DNA from: Chamaecrista fasciculata | Lineage: Eukaryota; Streptophyta; Magnoliopsida; Fabales; Fabaceae | NCBI GenBank assembly: GCA_003254925.1 | Contig: QANZ01044113.1 | Location: 3,040-67,039, forward strand | Length of the DNA: 64,000 bases | Direction of reading: 5' to 3' | Shown: piece by piece, positions 1 through 9,980 of the stretch | Layout of the letters: each line of letters begins with the position of its first letter | How positions within the stretch are numbered: position 1 is the stretch's first letter | Notes under the pieces: model-generated | Seen by the model: the letters and a program-made list of their open reading frames with translations, nothing else | Database searches by the model: none | What the model was told of the DNA's origin: nothing | Translations under genes and position numbers: made by a program

Positions 1-150
1 AATCCACTTTGGTACCCTAAAAGACAAAATTTGACACTTTGGTACCCTGAGGTTTGTGTCGTTAGCACTTTGGTACCTTGTGGTTATTTTCCGTCAAGAT
101 TTAACAAAAAGTGCTGATGTGGCTTAATCTTAGCCGTTGAGTTCTACTTC
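1..150. repeat. Partial foldback repeat cut by the window edge
   Basis: Three spaced copies of a CACTTTGGTACCYT-like phrase, followed by a CCGTCAAGATTTAACA stretch, resemble one arm of the foldback elements found elsewhere in the window. The other arm is not visible, so the element is truncated or continues beyond the edge. Confidence 0.4.
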
Positions 151-555
151 ATCTTATCCGTTAGTTTCTATTGCTGCTTAAACCATATTTCACTCTTCAA
201 CAAGATTTTTTTGTGCGTTTAGGTCCTCTCCCTTTGGTAAAACGAATCAAAACATAACAAACTAAAAGAATTGATGGAGTTTTCTACAATTTCATTTCAA
301 AAACTAAAGAATTATTAAAAAAGAAATTGCAGAAAGATCGTTAGAGTTTTGATGAATCAAAATATTCCCTTTCTCATAAAACTTCTCTCAATCAAGTCCT
401 TAATTAATCACATATTGAACTCAAATGTTTGTCATCTTTATTAAATTATTTAGTGAAACTAAATATTAATTATTTAATTATTTAAATTAGGTAGCACTTC
501 AATTCACATGTGAATGAATACTAGATTGACATGTTGCTATCTTTGAGTGATTAAG
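151..555. other. AT-rich intergenic DNA, no gene seen
   Basis: No coding signal. A block at 489-545 (GGTAGCACTTCAATTCACAT onward) recurs at about 6099-6150 upstream of the second UGT locus. This marks the outer reach of the segmental duplication that produced the UGT copies. Confidence 0.5.
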
Positions 556-803
556 AACAATTTTTTTTTCTCTTAATGTCAACTCACATAGTATAAAATT
601 CATGAGAGAGAAACGATCAATCTCAATTCTCAGCTCTATAACTAGGTTAAAAATATTAAATAATAGTAAAAATTTAACAAAATTACATTTTAGAGATTAG
701 AAAAACAAATGTAAAAGTTTGAGGATCGAAACGGAATAAAAATTAATTTGGGACCAAAAGGAAACTGATTCTATAGTTCGAAAACCAAAATAAGATTTTG
801 ACC
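556..803. repeat. Truncated copy of the 530-bp foldback element
   Basis: This matches the second half of the complete element at 52199-52728: a GAGAGATAAA..GATCAATCTCAA segment, then an arm ending ..AAAATAAGATTTTGACC. The left arm is missing. A related copy sits at the same place before the second UGT (7868-8116), so the insertion predates the duplication of the UGT locus. Confidence 0.6.
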
Positions 804-819
804 TTCAATTTAGTATGAA

Positions 820-1198
820 TAAGAATACATGATTTAGTCTTAAATTGTAATTAACTAATTAAGTGACATATATATAAATAAATCTGAAGTATTGAATGAG
901 AATTATTAATTTGCACTTATGGAAATATCCATAAAATTAATAACAAATATTGCATTATTAATTAGATAGATATAATAATGAATTACTTTTTGTGTTGACG
1001 TTCATTATGGAAATTAGGAAGAAATAATAAAAGAAGGTGGGCGCATCTATTAATTTAGGCTCATAAAGACCTCTATAAGAGAGTGAGAGAAATAGATAGA
1101 AATTAAAGAGAGGAAACAAGGTTTGTGTGATCGAGTATAGTCGGTATAGCTAGTTGGCTGGCTGGCTAGTATAATTGTAGAGTGTGAAGAATATAGAT
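820..1198 (+). promoter_or_regulatory. Proximal promoter and 5'UTR of the first UGT
   Basis: A TATA-like TATAAGA lies at 1074-1080, about 120 bases before the start codon. The block from about 830 to 1090 is conserved before all three UGT copies (also 7440-7632 and 8150-8370), including AATTAGGAAGAAATAA and GCATCTATT..TTTAGGCTCATAA. Conservation across duplicates fits the core promoter, but part of it simply reflects recent duplication. Confidence 0.5.
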
Positions 1199-2674
1199 AT
1201 GGCGATGCCAACGAAGCCTCACATTGCGCTGGTGGCTAGCCCTGGCATGGGGCACCTCATTCCCGTGGTGGAGCTAGGGAAGCGCCTCCTCATTGATCAC
1301 GGTTTCATGGTTACCGTTTTTGCCATCACCACCAACTCCACCACCACCACCACGCGCTCTCGCATACTTGATCACACATCGGCCCTTCCCGATTTCAACA
1401 TCGTCACGCTTTCGCCGCCGAATGACATTTCTGCGAAGCTTGGGCCTAACCCTCGCCTGGTCCTCCAAATATGGGTAACCATCATGGAGTGTCTCCCGCT
1501 TCTCCGTTCTTCCATCCTTTCCCTCACACCTACTCGTCCCTCCGCTCTCATCGTGGACCTCTTCGGCAATGTGCTATTTCCCATGGCACGTGACCTGGGA
1601 ATGCCCATCTACGTCTTCATCACCGGCAACGCTTGGTTCTCTGCTCTCGCTGTATACGTGCCGGTGATAGACAAGCAGATGGAAGAGCGGCACGTGATGG
1701 AGCAGGAGCCGCTTCGGATCCCCGGCTGCAAAGCGGTGCCGTATGAGGACACGTTGGAGTCGTTCTTGTGTGGTCGGGATGGATCAGATTACGAAGGGTT
1801 CGTGAAATGGGTGACGGACATAATTTCGGCAGATGGGATATTGGTAAACACGTGGCAAGAGCTAGAACCAGAGGCGACGAAGGCTCTCACAGACAGGGAG
1901 TTGTTGGGAGGGATCCCCAAGGGGGAGGTGTATTTTGTGGGACCCTTGGTGCGAACCATGGAATCAAAATCAGAAGATCATAAGGAGTTAATGAAGTGGG
2001 TGGAGGAGCAGGCGGAGGAGTCAGTGGTGTACGTGTCGTTTGGGAGCGGAGGGACACTGAGTGCGACACAGATCACGGAGCTGGCATGGGGATTGGAGCT
2101 GAGCGAGCAGAGGTTTGTTTGGGTGGTTAGACCTCCCAAGGAGGAAGATGCCAGCGGGGCATTTTTCAACAAGGATGAAAATAATAATGAAGAATTATTA
2201 TTAGAGGGGTATCTGCCGGAGGGGTTCTTAGATAGCACCCAGAAGGTGGGGAGGGTGGTGACGATGTGGGCCCCGCAAGCAGAGATATTAGGGAATCGGG
2301 CGGTGGGGGGATTCGTGACGCACTGCGGGTGGAATTCGACACTGGAGAGCGTGATGAATGGCGTGGGGATGGTGGCGTGGCCCTTGTACGCAGAGCAGAA
2401 CATGAATGCCAAGATGCTCACAGAGGATGTTGGGGTGGCCATAAGACTCACACCCACAACGGAGAGAGACGTCGCCATGGTGGGGAGGGAGGAGATAGCG
2501 AGTGTGGTGAGGAGACTGATGGAGGGAGAGGAAGGCAAGAGGATTCGGGGGAGAGTCAAGGAGTTGAAGCTCAGTGGGGAGAAGGCTCTCTCTAAGTTTG
2601 GGTCATCATACGAATCTCTTTGCCAAATGACAAACCATTGCCTCAATCTCGTGCACCACCCTCCTCCTCTTTAA
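1199..2674 (+). CDS. UDP-glucosyltransferase, UGT72 family (copy 1)
   Basis: Family 1 glycosyltransferase of 491 residues in one exon. It is expected to move glucose from UDP-glucose to a phenolic hydroxyl in the cytosol. The N-terminal acceptor domain holds the catalytic His19 in SPGMGHL and the partner Asp120 in ALIVDLFG, a phrase typical of the UGT72 (hydroquinone/monolignol) group. The C-terminal PSPG donor box spans residues 357-400: it starts WAPQ, contains HCGWNS, and ends in Gln, the residue linked with UDP-glucose use. A longer reading frame opens at 1184 with GTG; the first ATG is 1199, and copy 2 aligns with this start. The C-terminus ends in a proline run (HHPPPL). Position next to APP1 suggests the Arabidopsis UGT72C1 counterpart. 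The true acceptor cannot be told from sequence. Confidence 0.93.
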   Translation: MAMPTKPHIALVASPGMGHLIPVVELGKRLLIDHGFMVTVFAITTNSTTTTTRSRILDHTSALPDFNIVTLSPPNDISAKLGPNPRLVLQIWVTIMECLPLLRSSILSLTPTRPSALIVDLFGNVLFPMARDLGMPIYVFITGNAWFSALAVYVPVIDKQMEERHVMEQEPLRIPGCKAVPYEDTLESFLCGRDGSDYEGFVKWVTDIISADGILVNTWQELEPEATKALTDRELLGGIPKGEVYFVGPLVRTMESKSEDHKELMKWVEEQAEESVVYVSFGSGGTLSATQITELAWGLELSEQRFVWVVRPPKEEDASGAFFNKDENNNEELLLEGYLPEGFLDSTQKVGRVVTMWAPQAEILGNRAVGGFVTHCGWNSTLESVMNGVGMVAWPLYAEQNMNAKMLTEDVGVAIRLTPTTERDVAMVGREEIASVVRRLMEGEEGKRIRGRVKELKLSGEKALSKFGSSYESLCQMTNHCLNLVHHPPPL

Positions 2675-2813
2675 TTTATTACTTTCGATCTCTCGATTTA
2701 TTAAAGAAAACAATTATATAAAATATGGTTTATTCTCATCATCAAAAAACAAAAGTTGAGATAAATTATCATCTTATAATTTGTGAAAACTGAAGATTTA
2801 TAGAACTAAGGTT

Positions 2814-4290
2814 AAAGGGTCATTTTGGTTTAAATATATGTTTTACTGTTGATTTTGGTTCATTATGTTTTAAAATGTTTAAATTGGATCTAAATGTTGA
2901 CAAAATGTTTTATTTTGGTCAAAAACTATTAAATATGACTTGTTTCAAGTTTAAACTTAGCGAGTTTAGAGCTATTTATGTATTGAGTGTGTTTTGGATA
3001 GGGTTTTATCCCAATTTTATTTCATAATTGGAGCAACAGTGCAAATTCAGTATTTGTTTTGCCTCATTTTTTTCATTTCATTTTATTTCAATATCATTTT
3101 CATTTCATTATCCATTCAATTACTATCATACCTCTACTCATATACCTATAATTACCTATATTATAATACAAATATAAAAAAACTATTAGACAAAATAATA
3201 ATTTTCACTACCCTAATTTATTACTTACAACTTCTTTTCTCTATCTATCACTTCTTATTAACATTTTTCTCTCTCCGCCACACACACTTCCCACCCACAC
3301 ACNATATTATATGAATTTAATTAAAGAAAAACTATTTTTATCCTTAAAATTATACTAATTTAATAAATCAATACTTGAGTCATCAAAATATACGATTTTT
3401 TATATATAATTTTTGGTCCTTCACTTTTGATGTGAATAACATTTTGGTTCTTTAATTTTTATTTTGGGCGAGAACTTGCGATAGAGTGACTCGATTATTA
3501 ATAATTGTGATTTTTTAAGGGCTTATAAGTAATAGAATCAAACATTTCAATTACTTTTTTAGTTCAAAATAATTATTTGGTCCTTGAATTTTAAAATATT
3601 TTTTATTTTGGACAAAATATTAGATAACATTAAAATCTCCATGTTATTTACATTTTGGTCCTTCATTTCATTCCACAAAATACAACTCAAACCTCCATTC
3701 CAAAAACTACCATTTAGCACAAATTCCAAGACAATTTCATTACAATTCAATTTCATAAAACCACATCCAAATACTAAAATATCATTTCATTATCTTCATT
3801 TCATTCCATTATCAACCAACCACGATCATTACATACCCATTTACATAATTTCACATCTTACTTTTTTTCACTACACCTCAAACAATCCAAACATCATTTA
3901 TCATTCTATTTCATTTACATAATTTTCTCATTCCCATTTCATCCCCATTCCCATTTCATTTTAAAAACCTCATCCCAAACGCACATTGTTCTTGAAGAGT
4001 ACTTTCTCTATCCAATTGGGGTCGTCAGCAAACGAGGTCAAATTAGTCTTGAAAACATATCACTTGTCTCCTGGTCAAACAAACAAAATTAATCATATAT
4101 CTCTTGTTTTAAATTTGAATACGGCGAATTCAAAGTTACGAGTTCCTCTTAACAAGTCCTTCGAACTTGGAATGATAGATGAGAAAAATATGACAAAATT
4201 CAATAGTTTGAGACCAAAATGAAACATTTTATCAATATTTAGGACAAAAATGAATCATTTAGGTAACATTTAGGACTAAAATGACCCTTT
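2814..4290. repeat. Foldback element interrupted by a nested repeat
   Basis: The left end reads AAAGGGTCATTTTGGTTTAA and the right end GGACTAAAATGACCCTTTG, an imperfect inverted pair. The arms continue inward with phrases such as GTTGACAAAATGTTTTATTTT (left) and ACATTTTATCAATATTTAGG (right). A second repeat (2987-3984) sits inside. An N at 3303 suggests an assembly join. No host gene is present. Confidence 0.6.
2987..3984. repeat. Nested repeat with GTGTGTTTTGGAT-type termini
   Basis: The left end GTGTGTTTTGGATAGGGTTT pairs with the right end, whose complement is GTGCGTTTGGGATGAGGTTT. The interior is C/A-rich with many CATTTCATT phrases. Its right part (3553-3984) recurs nearly intact at 46098-46570. 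The structure fits a non-autonomous DNA transposon. An N at 3303 makes the true length uncertain. Confidence 0.55.
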
Positions 4291-6633
4291 GACCTAGAAC
4301 TAATCTTAAATGATTTTTTTTTCTATGTAGATATATTATAGAATTAGTCTTGTTGAAAATTTGTTTTTTTTTTGGTAAACATTGAAAATTTGTTCTATGA
4401 ATGTTAATTTAACTTGTTAGTTTAAACGATATAGTTATATATAGCGTTATAGATGTTAATTGAAGTGCTCATATATACTTATACACATGCATGTATATAT
4501 GTATGTTATTTTTAAACCTCGAGTTAATTGCACTCTTAGTTAATTGGCTCACAGAAGTTGATTCACTCGTGATTCATCTATTTGTCCCGTTTCATTCATT
4601 ATTTACTATTTACTATTTTGTTGTATCTGTATTTTATCTTTAATCTTAACTTATATATCTGAAATAACTAGTTTATATTGTATATTCCATTACTTTGAAG
4701 TTTGAATACTAATTTGTCGTCCCACGCTTTATATATTTGTCCTGTCAGGCGTCGGCATACTTATAATAATATTTTAACAGTTAATTAAGTTTCCTTTCAC
4801 GAAATTTATTTTGCATGCAACGGTTAATCTCTAATCTGTTATTTTTTTTTTNTACTCTCTCCCCACTCACTCTCCCTGTATGAGGTAATTTCAAATTGGT
4901 CATAAATATTTTATAATTTCTCAAATTGGTCCCAAACTTACTCTTTTATCAATATAAAAATTTAATATAATCTTCAACTTTAAATCAATTCAAACGTTAC
5001 ATAACGGGCACGCCAAGCCCTTAGTATATTATATGGCTAAACTCCTTTATGGTTGATCAAAAATAGTAAATTAAAAAAGAAAAAAAAATCACCACTCTCT
5101 CCCCACTCACTCTCTCCACTACTTTAAAAAAATGCAAAAAATAATTAAAAATTAAAAAATGCCACCACTCTCTTTCCCCACTCACTCTCCCCATATGAGG
5201 TAATTTCAAATTGGTCATAAATATTTTATTTATTTTAGATGAGTCTTATATATTTTTATAATTTTTCAAATTGGTCCCAAACTTACTCTTTTATCAATAT
5301 AAAAATCAATTCAAACGTTACATGCATATTGGCACGCCAAGCCCCTAGTGTATATATATATCTTATATTATATGACTCCACCCCTTTCAATTTAATCCCT
5401 CATTTATTTTACATACGTATTTGCGTACCCGTTAGGGCATGCAAAGCTCGTAGTATATATATATATGGCACAGCTCTGAACTTACATTGATTTCGAAGAG
5501 TTTAATTAACACACCGCAAAACGATTTATAGAAAGAGACAAAACAGATTATGTATGTATAGAAATGGTCGAAATAGCCGTTTTCATGTACGTGGTTTTTC
5601 TTCAGATAAAAAAAAAAAAAAATGTACGTGGTTTTTCTAAAAGAAAAACGGCCAGCCGGTATCTGGCATACCACATCAGTGATCAACTTCTCTTTCCCAC
5701 ATTTTTTTTTTCTTGTTATAAGTTTCCACTAATTTCGATTAAATTACTTTTAAAAATTTGATTTAATTTTAATTAGTATCCTTATAATCCACACAAATTT
5801 GAAATTAGAATTTATCATTATATTTATATTTTAATCAATATTTCACTAAATTTTGTACATGTGTCTAATAATATTTGTTTTTATATGTTGAAATCAATGG
5901 GGTTGAATTTGATAGAATATGTTAATCTATTACAATATGATGAATTTTATGTTCAAATATCTGTTGAAAAAAATGTGAATATTTAGTGTTCCATAATGTC
6001 TTATGATGAGTACTAAAATAAAAAGAAATGTCAAATGTTAGATTATGTAAAAAGTAAAATTACATGAGCTGAAAAATTAATTAATATTGAATAAATAGGT
6101 AGCACTTCAATTCACATGTGAATATAATATTGACATGTTGCTATCTTTGATTTTTTCACCTATATCTTCTGATCCTTCTGATTTCCAATAATAAATATCC
6201 TTTGATGTTCTAGATTTATAATAACCGCGCATACATACTCAACTTACAAATCGTTGGTGATTAAATAAAATAACAACCAATTCATTTAGTACCATCCCCA
6301 ACAGAATATTATAATTGTAATAGATCTTCGAGAAAGCAAGCAATTTACTGCACTGTTCTATTCAACTTTTGCATGCCATTTTCCCTACTAATTAGTGCCC
6401 GATGCTGCGCGTCATTGCATTAATATTAATTAATTTATAGTACATACGACGCATGCATATCTCTTCTCTGACCTTCGGGCTTTGACCAACCATCTCTTCA
6501 TTTTTTTTTAAATTTTTAATTTTCAATTTTTGAAAGTTGAAACCGCTGGAGGACTCCCATCACTTGATTCATGAAAATTAAAATAAAAAGAAGTAATTAG
6601 TATAATAGTAAGTTAGCTACATTCTAAATAAGA
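4291..6633. other. AT-rich intergenic DNA between UGT copies, no gene seen
   Basis: No credible coding region. It holds a local duplication (4855-5350), an N at 4852, short A and T runs, and the 6099-6150 block shared with 489-545. Confidence 0.5.
4855..5350. repeat. Local direct duplication of ~190 bp
   Basis: Two copies (about 4855-5040 and 5163-5350) share CTCTCCCCACTCACTCTCC, GAGGTAATTTCAAATTGGTC, TTGGTCCCAAACTTACTCTT and GGCACGCCAAGCCC in the same order. They are separated by about 120 bp that contains a further short CTCTCCCCACTCACTCTC copy. Confidence 0.7.
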
Positions 6634-6643
6634 GTGCAAATAC

Positions 6644-6840
6644 GGAAATGGATCCTCTGCATTTTGATTTGGTGCATTTTTGTGCATTTTAGGGAGATAA
6701 AGGAAGAGGTAGAGAGAAAAAATGTGGGTCCCACATATTTATTATTTTGTGGGACCCACACTTTCTCTCTCTACTTCTTTCTTTATCTCTCTAAACTGCA
6801 CAAAAAATGTAGAGAATGAGAATGCAGAGGATCCACTTCC
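6644..6840. mobile_element. 197-bp foldback MITE, Mutator-like
   Basis: The whole element is an almost perfect inverted repeat. The left end GGAAATGGATCCTCTGCATT matches the complement of the right end, GGAAGTGGATCCTCTGCATT, and the centre is TGTGGGTCCCACA / TGTGGGACCCACA. The 10-bp direct repeat GTGCAAATAC flanks it (6634-6643 and 6841-6850). A 9-11 bp target duplication with long terminal inverted repeats is typical of Mutator-type elements. The transcript would form a strong hairpin. Confidence 0.85.
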
Positions 6841-7128
6841 GTGCAAATACTCATTTATGAAGTGAATATTATTATGAGGATTTTAATAACTATTTGTTTC
6901 TAGTCTGATTGAAATTTGTCTTTGCCTAACTCCCTATAGAAAAACCTATAATTTAAAAAGAAAAAAGAGAGACATATGAAGTCTATCACATGGCAACGGC
7001 ATGCCGATCTTTCACTAGTACTAATATATATATATATATATATATGATTATATGGTATTGAGTATTTAATATTATCTTCATCCATATTTTGATATATAAT
7101 TTAATTAAGGTCAAAATTTGACTCAAAT

Positions 7129-7425
7129 TATCAGATCAGTTTTTTTGGTGAAAAAATTATAATTTGTTGTTTCATTTTATCCCTTAAACTTGTAATTTGC
7201 TCTATCATTAGTTAAATTATTATTTCGTTTGATTTTTGTCATTATTTTTAATCTAGACAATTGAGATAAACAATTTCTCTATTATTTGTGTCATAATAAA
7301 TAAGTTGACAAATAAAAATAATCCCGAGGATGATAGATGTTTGCCTACTAAATTAATTTAGGACGAAAATGAAATTGATTCTATATTTTGAAAACCCAAA
7401 TAAGATTTTGACCTTCAATTTAGTT
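7129..7425. repeat. Degenerate copy of the 530-bp foldback element
   Basis: Both arms are recognisable but decayed. The left arm has TTTTATCCCTTAAACTTG and the right arm AGGACGAAAATGAAATTG followed by a ..AAATAAGATTTTGACC end. The middle CTCTATTATTTGTGTCATAATAA matches 52378-52397. An (AT)n run lies just upstream at 7021-7044. Confidence 0.5.
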
Positions 7426-7800
7426 AGAATAAGAATACATGATTCAGTCTCAAATTGTAATTAAGTGACATATATAAATAAATCTGAAGCATTGAATGAG
7501 AATTATTAATTTTGCATTATTAATTAGATAGCTACAATAATGAATGAGTTCTTGTTTCGGCGTTCATAATGGAAATTAGGAAGAAATAAAAGAAAGTGGA
7601 CGCATCTATTTATTTAGGCTCATAAACACTTCTACGAATCTCTCTGCCAAATGACAAACCATTGCCTCAACCATGTGCACCACCCTCCTCCTCCTCTTTA
7701 ATTTATTACTTCCTCTCCATTTGCCTATATAGTATACTATACTATATATATTTATTTACAAGTCATCTGACCCTTGTTTCATATGATCGATCAATCTCTT
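7395..7800 (+). pseudogene. Collapsed third UGT72 copy (promoter joined to 3' end)
   Basis: Sequence 7395-7632 is the UGT promoter block. At 7632-7634 it passes directly into the last codons of a UGT (7633-7701, reading YESLCQMTNHC.., ending in the proline run and TAA at 7699-7701), followed by a 3' flank nearly identical to 9915-10015. About 1.5 kb, the 5'UTR and more than 95% of the coding region, is missing. The join lies at a short shared CTA (promoter AACACTTCTATAGG against coding TCCTACGAATC), suggesting a microhomology deletion. It cannot make an enzyme. Confidence 0.85.
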
Positions 7801-7867
7801 TTCGATCGACCTGTTCCAGGAGACAAGGTAAATTATTGGTAATCGGGGAAAAATAATCGTAAATTTA

Positions 7868-8116
7868 TTTTTAATTTATGATTAAGAACAATTTTTGTTT
7901 TCTCTCAATGTGAACTCACATAGTATATAATTCATGAGAGAGAAATGATCGATCTTAGTTGTATAGGTTAAAAATATTAAATAACAGTAAAAATTCGACA
8001 AAATCACATTTTAGAGATTAAAAAAAGTAAAAATAAAAGTTTAAAGATCAAAAGATAACAAAAATTAATTTAGGACGAAAATGAAATTGATTCTATATTT
8101 TGAAAACCAAAATAAG
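7868..8116. repeat. Truncated foldback element in the second UGT promoter
   Basis: Nearly the same as 556-803 before copy 1, and related to the right half of 52199-52728. It ends AAAATAAGATTTTGAC and lacks the left arm. Confidence 0.55.
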
Positions 8117-8429
8117 ATTTTGACTTTCAATTTAGTTAGAATAAGAATACATGATTCAGTCTTAAATTGTAATTAAGTGACATATATATATATAAATAAA
8201 TCTGAAGCATTGAATGAGAATTATTAATTTTGCATTATTAATTAGATAGCTACAATAATTAATGAATGAGTTTTTGTTTCGGCGTTCATAACGGAAATTA
8301 GGAAGAAATAAAAGAAAGTGGACGCATCTATTTATTTAGGCTCATAAGTCATAAACACTTCTATAGGAGAGTGAGAGATCTAGAGAGAGAAGCAGATAGA
8401 AATTAAAGAGAGTGTAATTGTAGAGTGTA
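8117..8429 (+). promoter_or_regulatory. Proximal promoter and 5'UTR of the second UGT
   Basis: It shares the conserved block seen at 830-1090. A TATA-like CTATAGGAGAG lies at 8361, about 65 bases before the ATG. The leader is shorter than in copy 1: a ~40-base piece with GGCTGGCTGGCTAG-like repeats present in copy 1 is absent here. Confidence 0.45.
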
Positions 8430-9914
8430 ATGAATATGCCGATGCCAACGAAGCCTCATATTGCTCTTGTGGCTAGCCCTGGCATGGGCCACCTCATCCC
8501 CGTGGTGGAGCTAGGGAAGAGCCTCCTCACTCATCACGGCTTCATGGTTACCGTTTTCGCCATCACCACCGACTCCACCACCACTACCACGCGCTTTCGC
8601 ATACTTGATCACACATCGGCCCTTCCTGATTTCAACATCGTCACGCTTTCTCCACCGCATGACATTTCTGCCAAACTTGGGCCTAATCCTTCCTTGGTCC
8701 TCCAAATAGGGGTAACCATCATGGACTGTCTCCCGCTTCTCCGTTCCTCCATCCTCTCCCTCACACCTCGTCCCTATGCTCTCATCGTTGACCTCTTCGG
8801 CAACCTGCTGTTTCCCATGGCACGTGACCTGGCCATGCCCGTCTACGTCTTCATCACCTGCAACGCTTGGTTCTCTGCTCTTGCTGTTTACGTGCCCGTG
8901 ATAGACAAGCAGATGGAATTAGAGCGGCACGTGATGGAGCACGAGCCGCTTCGGATCCCCGGCTGCAAAGCGGTGCCGTATGAGGACACGTTGGAGCCGT
9001 TATTGTATGGTCGGGATGGGCCGGATTACGAAGGGTACGTGAAATGGGCGGAGGACATAATAACGGCGGATGGGATATTGGTGAACACGTGGCAGGAGCT
9101 GGAGCCAGAGGCGACCAAGGCTCTCATAGATAGGGAGTTGTTGGGAGGGATTCCGAAGGGAGAGGTGTATTTCGTTGGACCCTTGGTGCGAAGCATGGAA
9201 TCAAATTCACAAGATCATAAGGAGTTGATGACGTGGCTGGAGGAGCAGGTGGAGGAGTCAGTGGTGTATGTGTCGTTTGGGAGCGGAGGGACGCTGAGTG
9301 GTGCGCAGATGACAGAGCTGGCATGGGGATTGGAGCTGAGCGGGCAGAGGTTTGTTTGGGTGGTTAGGCCTCCCAAGGAGGAAGATGCCAGCGGGGCATT
9401 TTTCAACAAGGATGAAAATAATAATGAAGAATTATTATTAGAAGGGTATCTGCCGGAGGGGTTCTTAGATAGGACCCAGAAGGTGGGGAGGGTGGTGACA
9501 ATGTGGGCCCCGCAGGCAGAGATACTAGGGAATGGAGCGGTGGGGGGATTCGTGACGCACTGCGGGTGGAATTCGACACTGGAAAGTGTGAGGAATGGGG
9601 TGGGGATGGTGGCGTGGCCCTTGTACGCCGAACAGAACATGAATGCCAGGATGCTCTCGGAGGACGTTAGGGTGGCCATAAGGCTCAAACCCACCACGGA
9701 CGGAGACGGCGGTGTCGTGGGGAGGGAGGAGATAGCGAGTGCGGTGAGGAGACTGATGGAAGGGGACGAAGGCAAGAAGATTCGGAGGAGAGTCAAGGAG
9801 TTGAAGCTCAGTGGGGAGAAGGCTCTGTCTCAGTTTGGAACATCCTACGAATCTCTCTCTCAAATGACAAACCATTGCCTCAACCATGTGCACCACCCTC
9901 CTCCTCCTCTTTAA
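8430..9914 (+). CDS. UDP-glucosyltransferase, UGT72 family (copy 2)
   Basis: Single-exon paralogue of the 1199-2674 gene, 494 residues. It starts at the first ATG (MNMPMPTKPH), in line with copy 1. Catalytic His21 (SPGMGHL), the ALIVDLFG aspartate and a PSPG box at residues 359-402 with HCGWNS and terminal Gln are all intact, so it should be active with UDP-glucose. Differences from copy 1 are scattered single residues plus one added residue (MELERH against MEERH) and small changes near the C-terminus. Changes around the acceptor pocket (for example ITGNAWF to ITCNAWF) could alter substrate preference, but this is inference. The 3' flank holds a TATAC pentanucleotide run absent from copy 1. 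Confidence 0.94.
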   Translation: MNMPMPTKPHIALVASPGMGHLIPVVELGKSLLTHHGFMVTVFAITTDSTTTTTRFRILDHTSALPDFNIVTLSPPHDISAKLGPNPSLVLQIGVTIMDCLPLLRSSILSLTPRPYALIVDLFGNLLFPMARDLAMPVYVFITCNAWFSALAVYVPVIDKQMELERHVMEHEPLRIPGCKAVPYEDTLEPLLYGRDGPDYEGYVKWAEDIITADGILVNTWQELEPEATKALIDRELLGGIPKGEVYFVGPLVRSMESNSQDHKELMTWLEEQVEESVVYVSFGSGGTLSGAQMTELAWGLELSGQRFVWVVRPPKEEDASGAFFNKDENNNEELLLEGYLPEGFLDRTQKVGRVVTMWAPQAEILGNGAVGGFVTHCGWNSTLESVRNGVGMVAWPLYAEQNMNARMLSEDVRVAIRLKPTTDGDGGVVGREEIASAVRRLMEGDEGKKIRRRVKELKLSGEKALSQFGTSYESLSQMTNHCLNHVHHPPPPL

Positions 9915-9943
9915 TTTATTACTTTCTTTCCATTTGCCCATAT

Positions 9944-9980
9944 AGTATACTATACTATACTATACTATACTATATATATT
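9944..9980. repeat. TATAC pentanucleotide microsatellite
   Basis: Five or six tandem TATAC units lie about 30-65 bases after the UGT copy 2 stop. The UGT relic has only about two units at 7733-7745, so the run expanded after duplication or contracted in the relic. Confidence 0.8.

Noticed and set aside
1978-2646. 222-codon open frame antisense to UGT copy 1 (and its counterpart at 9215-9796)
   Set aside because: It lies wholly inside the UGT coding region on the other strand. It reflects the GC-rich third codon positions and has no family character.
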